Source: JBBRHQ01 sp963781345 (GTDB taxonomy: Bacteria > Actinomycetota > Thermoleophilia > Solirubrobacterales > 70-9). From it: a stretch of DNA of 64,000 nt. The first letter of the stretch is position 1, and every line of letters begins with the position of its first letter. Under the pieces are notes generated by a model. The model was not told where the DNA came from. It saw only the letters and a program-made list of their open reading frames with translations, and made no database searches. Positions 61,996 through 64,000 of the stretch are shown here, one piece after another. The position numbers and the translations under genes were made by a program. The stretch spans positions 124,001 to 188,000 of the forward strand of contig CAWAFQ010000007.1 in the NCBI GenBank assembly GCA_963781345.1. The letters run 5' to 3'.

Positions 61996-63342
61996 ATGAC
62001 ACGACGAGCGATAACAATCGCGGCGCTTTCGCTGCCTGCCATCCTCGCCGCGATTGCGGCGCCGGTGTCGTCTGCCCAGGGGGTCTCCGCCGCGAGGCCA
62101 GTGTTCGTCCCCGGCCAGGTGGTGGTCAGGCTCGAGGGGCAGCGGGCCGGCAGGGCGCTGAGGCTGCCTGCCGGGGTCGGGGTGCGCGACGCCGCCAGGG
62201 CGCTGCGCCGCAACCCGCGTGTCGCCTACGCCGTGCCCAACTACGTCGCGACCGCCTCCGCGGCGCTCCCGAACGACCCCGGGACGCCGCCGGGAACGGC
62301 CGGACAGCCCGGAGGCTGGGTGAAGAAGCAGTGGAACTTCCTGCCCTGCGGGGCGCTCTGCTACGGCCCCACCGCGAAGGCGCAGTTCGAATCCCTCGGC
62401 GGGATCGACGCCATCGGTGCATGGCGGAACCTCGCTGAGGCCGGCAGGCGGGGGGCGCCCGGGGTCAGGGTGGCGGTCCTCGACACCGGGATCGCCTACC
62501 GCTCCCTGCAATCGGGCCGCATCCGCTTCCGCCGCAGTCCCGATTTCGCCGCCGAGCAGTTCGCCGGTGGCTATGACTTCGTCCGCAACGATCCGATCGG
62601 GCTCGACGAGAACGGACACGGCACCCACGTCGCCGGCACGATCGGCGAGCGCACCGGCAATGGCGTAGGGGTAACCGGTCTCGCCTACCGGGCCAAGCTG
62701 CTGCCGGTGCGGGTGCTGAACGCCCTCGGCCGCGGGCAGTCGGACGACATCGCCCGGGGAATCCGGTTCGCCGCCGACCACGGCGCCGATGTCATCAATA
62801 TGAGCTTCAACTTCTCCTGCGGCGCTCAGGTCAAGCCGGTCGCCGCCGCGGTTCGCTACGCCCACAAGAAGGGCTCGATCCTGGTCGCCTCGGCGGGGAA
62901 CATCGGCTCCGAGACCTGCGTCTCCCCACCGGCGACCCTCCCCGATGTGATCGGCGTCGCCGGGACGACCGAGGGGGCCTGCCTGGGTGACTACTCGCTC
63001 ACCGGCGAGGACATCGACCTCTCCGCGCCGGGCGGCGGGACGCCTTCAGCAGCCTGCCCGTCAAGTTCGGCCCGGCCGATCTTCCAGGTGACCCTGCGCG
63101 GCACCAGCACCGTCTCCTTCGGCCTGCCGAACGAGTTCGTCGGCACCTCGATGGCCGCCGCGCACGTCTCCGGGGTGGCCGCGATGGTGATCGCCAGCGG
63201 CGCCCTCGGCACCAGCCCGACCCCGGACGAGGTCGCCCAGCGCCTCAAGGCAACCGCCCGCGACCTCGGCACCCCCGGCAGGGATCCGAACTACGGCGCC
63301 GGCCTCATCGACGCCGCCCGGGCGACCGATCCCGCGCTCTAG
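61996..63342 (+). CDS. secreted subtilisin-like serine protease (S8 family)
   Basis: 448 residues. Signal peptide (ITIAALSLPAILAAIAAPVSSA), a short prodomain with the inhibitor-like VPGQVVVRLEG and RVAYAVPNYV, then the S8 catalytic domain with Asp in AVLDTGIAY, His in NGHGTHVAGT and Ser in VGTSMAAAHVSG. Two cysteines in FLPCGALCYG near the catalytic-domain start probably form a disulfide. It should degrade extracellular protein after self-cleavage. ATG 61996 fits the signal peptide. Confidence 0.94.
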   Translation: MTRRAITIAALSLPAILAAIAAPVSSAQGVSAARPVFVPGQVVVRLEGQRAGRALRLPAGVGVRDAARALRRNPRVAYAVPNYVATASAALPNDPGTPPGTAGQPGGWVKKQWNFLPCGALCYGPTAKAQFESLGGIDAIGAWRNLAEAGRRGAPGVRVAVLDTGIAYRSLQSGRIRFRRSPDFAAEQFAGGYDFVRNDPIGLDENGHGTHVAGTIGERTGNGVGVTGLAYRAKLLPVRVLNALGRGQSDDIARGIRFAADHGADVINMSFNFSCGAQVKPVAAAVRYAHKKGSILVASAGNIGSETCVSPPATLPDVIGVAGTTEGACLGDYSLTGEDIDLSAPGGGTPSAACPSSSARPIFQVTLRGTSTVSFGLPNEFVGTSMAAAHVSGVAAMVIASGALGTSPTPDEVAQRLKATARDLGTPGRDPNYGAGLIDAARATDPAL

Positions 63343-63360
63343 TCTGCCGGCGTCGCGCGG

Positions 63361-63807
63361 CTAGGTCGTGCGGACGATGATCACGCTGCAGGGAGCGTGA
63401 TGGGAGACCTTGTTCGGGACGCTGCCGAGCAGAAACCTGCGGGCGCCGGTCATGCCCTTGTTGCCGACGACGATCAGGTCGGCGCCGGCTTCCTCGGCCA
63501 CGTCGAGGATTGCGTCGGCGGGGTCGCCCTCTCGGGGGTGGGTGATAACGGACTCGGCGCCCGCCTTCTTCGCCTCGACCGAGGCGCCATCGAGGATGAG
63601 GTTGACATCCTCGCGCGCGTGGAACTCGTACTGGACGTCCCCGGGTGCCCCTCCCTGCTCCTCCTCGACCCGGCGACGCGGCACCGGCTCGTAGGCGCTG
63701 ACGATCTCGAGCTTGGCGCCACTCATCTTCGCCAGCTCGGCGGCCTGGCGCACCGCATCGGTGGCGGTCTCGGAGCCGTCTGTTCCAACCACGATGCGGG
63801 TGAACAA
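63361..63807 (-). CDS. universal stress protein (UspA family)
   Basis: 148 residues, one Usp domain. IVVGTDGSETATDAVRQAAELA opens the fold and VVGNKGMTGARRFLLGSVPNKVSHHAPCSVIIVR (in parts) supplies the G-x2-G-x9-G(S) ATP-binding motif, so it is of the ATP-binding type. Produced under stress or growth arrest in many bacteria. The exact role is unknown. Confidence 0.93.
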   Translation of the reverse strand: MFTRIVVGTDGSETATDAVRQAAELAKMSGAKLEIVSAYEPVPRRRVEEEQGGAPGDVQYEFHAREDVNLILDGASVEAKKAGAESVITHPREGDPADAILDVAEEAGADLIVVGNKGMTGARRFLLGSVPNKVSHHAPCSVIIVRTT

Positions 63808-63850
63808 TTTCCGCCGTCTCCTCTGGTCGATGCCGGGGGCCGGGGGGATA

Positions 63851-64000
63851 CTAACGTGGGAATTGCTTCCCGGGCCAGCCCTTGAAGCCGGCTCCGAGGA
63901 TCTGGTCGGGGGTGGTCGCGAGCCGCACCGTGCCGATCACCATCGAAGCGAGCAGGCACACCACAAGCACGACCATCGCGGCCTTCCAAATCGCGGGCAT
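63851..64000 (-). CDS. small single-span membrane protein (start at window edge)
   Basis: 49 residues if the ATG at 64000 is the start, but the frame may continue beyond the window. AAMVVLVVCLLASMVIGTV is one hydrophobic helix, followed by a short exported or cytoplasmic tail with GAGFKGWPGKQFP. Not recognised as a family. Its stop lies 43 nt upstream of the universal stress protein start, on the same strand. Confidence 0.5.
   Translation of the reverse strand: MPAIWKAAMVVLVVCLLASMVIGTVRLATTPDQILGAGFKGWPGKQFPR

Overview
The window looks like chromosomal DNA from a high-GC Gram-positive bacterium, most likely an Actinomycetota lineage near Thermoleophilia/Solirubrobacterales. This is inferred from GTG/TTG starts, purine-rich ribosome binding sites, SnoaL-like proteins beginning MSQENV, a wax-ester-synthase-type acyltransferase, a DUF6458 protein, and secreted repeat proteins with a Cys-containing C-terminal domain. 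No rRNA is present and no species name can be given.

Region 1 (1 to about 35.6 kb) is a dense, intact chromosomal region. It holds metallo-hydrolases, a WS/DGAT acyltransferase, an ABC-F ATPase, a coupled glycosyltransferase/polysaccharide deacetylase pair, pdxH, an AlgH/YqgE protein, a zinc alcohol dehydrogenase, an SDR and an HD-GYP protein. A nearly gap-free plus-strand run (14.85-24.2 kb) goes from an MFS transporter through a five-gene oligopeptide ABC transporter straight into two LigD-like genes: a phosphoesterase fused to a dead ligase domain, then an active ATP-dependent ligase. A minus-strand block follows, with a haloalkane dehalogenase, a sulfatase and a phosphotriesterase-like hydrolase. 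No frameshift was noticed before about 37 kb.

Region 2 (about 35.6-57.5 kb) reads as an accessory, decaying island. It is bounded by two direct copies of a 45-bp core from the 3' half of tRNA-Ser. Inside are an IS110 copy with two 1-nt deletions, several frameshifted or truncated secreted repeat proteins, a tandem pair of FG-GAP proteins flanked by a 12-bp tRNA-Met-type repeat, and a PQQ-dehydrogenase gene broken at a G9 tract. It also holds an alpha/beta-hydrolase-glycosyltransferase fusion coupled to a TetR gene, and a large adenylate cyclase-ATPase-TPR protein. A tyrosine recombinase C-terminal remnant lies just outside, next to a second tRNA-Ser(CGA).

Region 3 (about 57.5-64 kb) returns to ordinary genes: SnoaL-like and GYD proteins, two tRNA-Ser genes, an AAA-type ATPase behind an AT-rich leader, tadA, a subtilisin-like protease and a universal stress protein.

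The most interesting signal is the pair of nearly identical IS110 elements (31132-32473 minus; 38836-40175 plus). Their roughly 230-nt 5' noncoding region folds by eye into a small stem-loop, a hairpin with a 44-nt loop and a third hairpin. The third loop contains one segment identical to the element's right end and one segment perfectly complementary to its left end, as expected for a bridge-RNA donor-binding loop. Both copies sit exactly upstream of a start codon and leave a Shine-Dalgarno in front of it.
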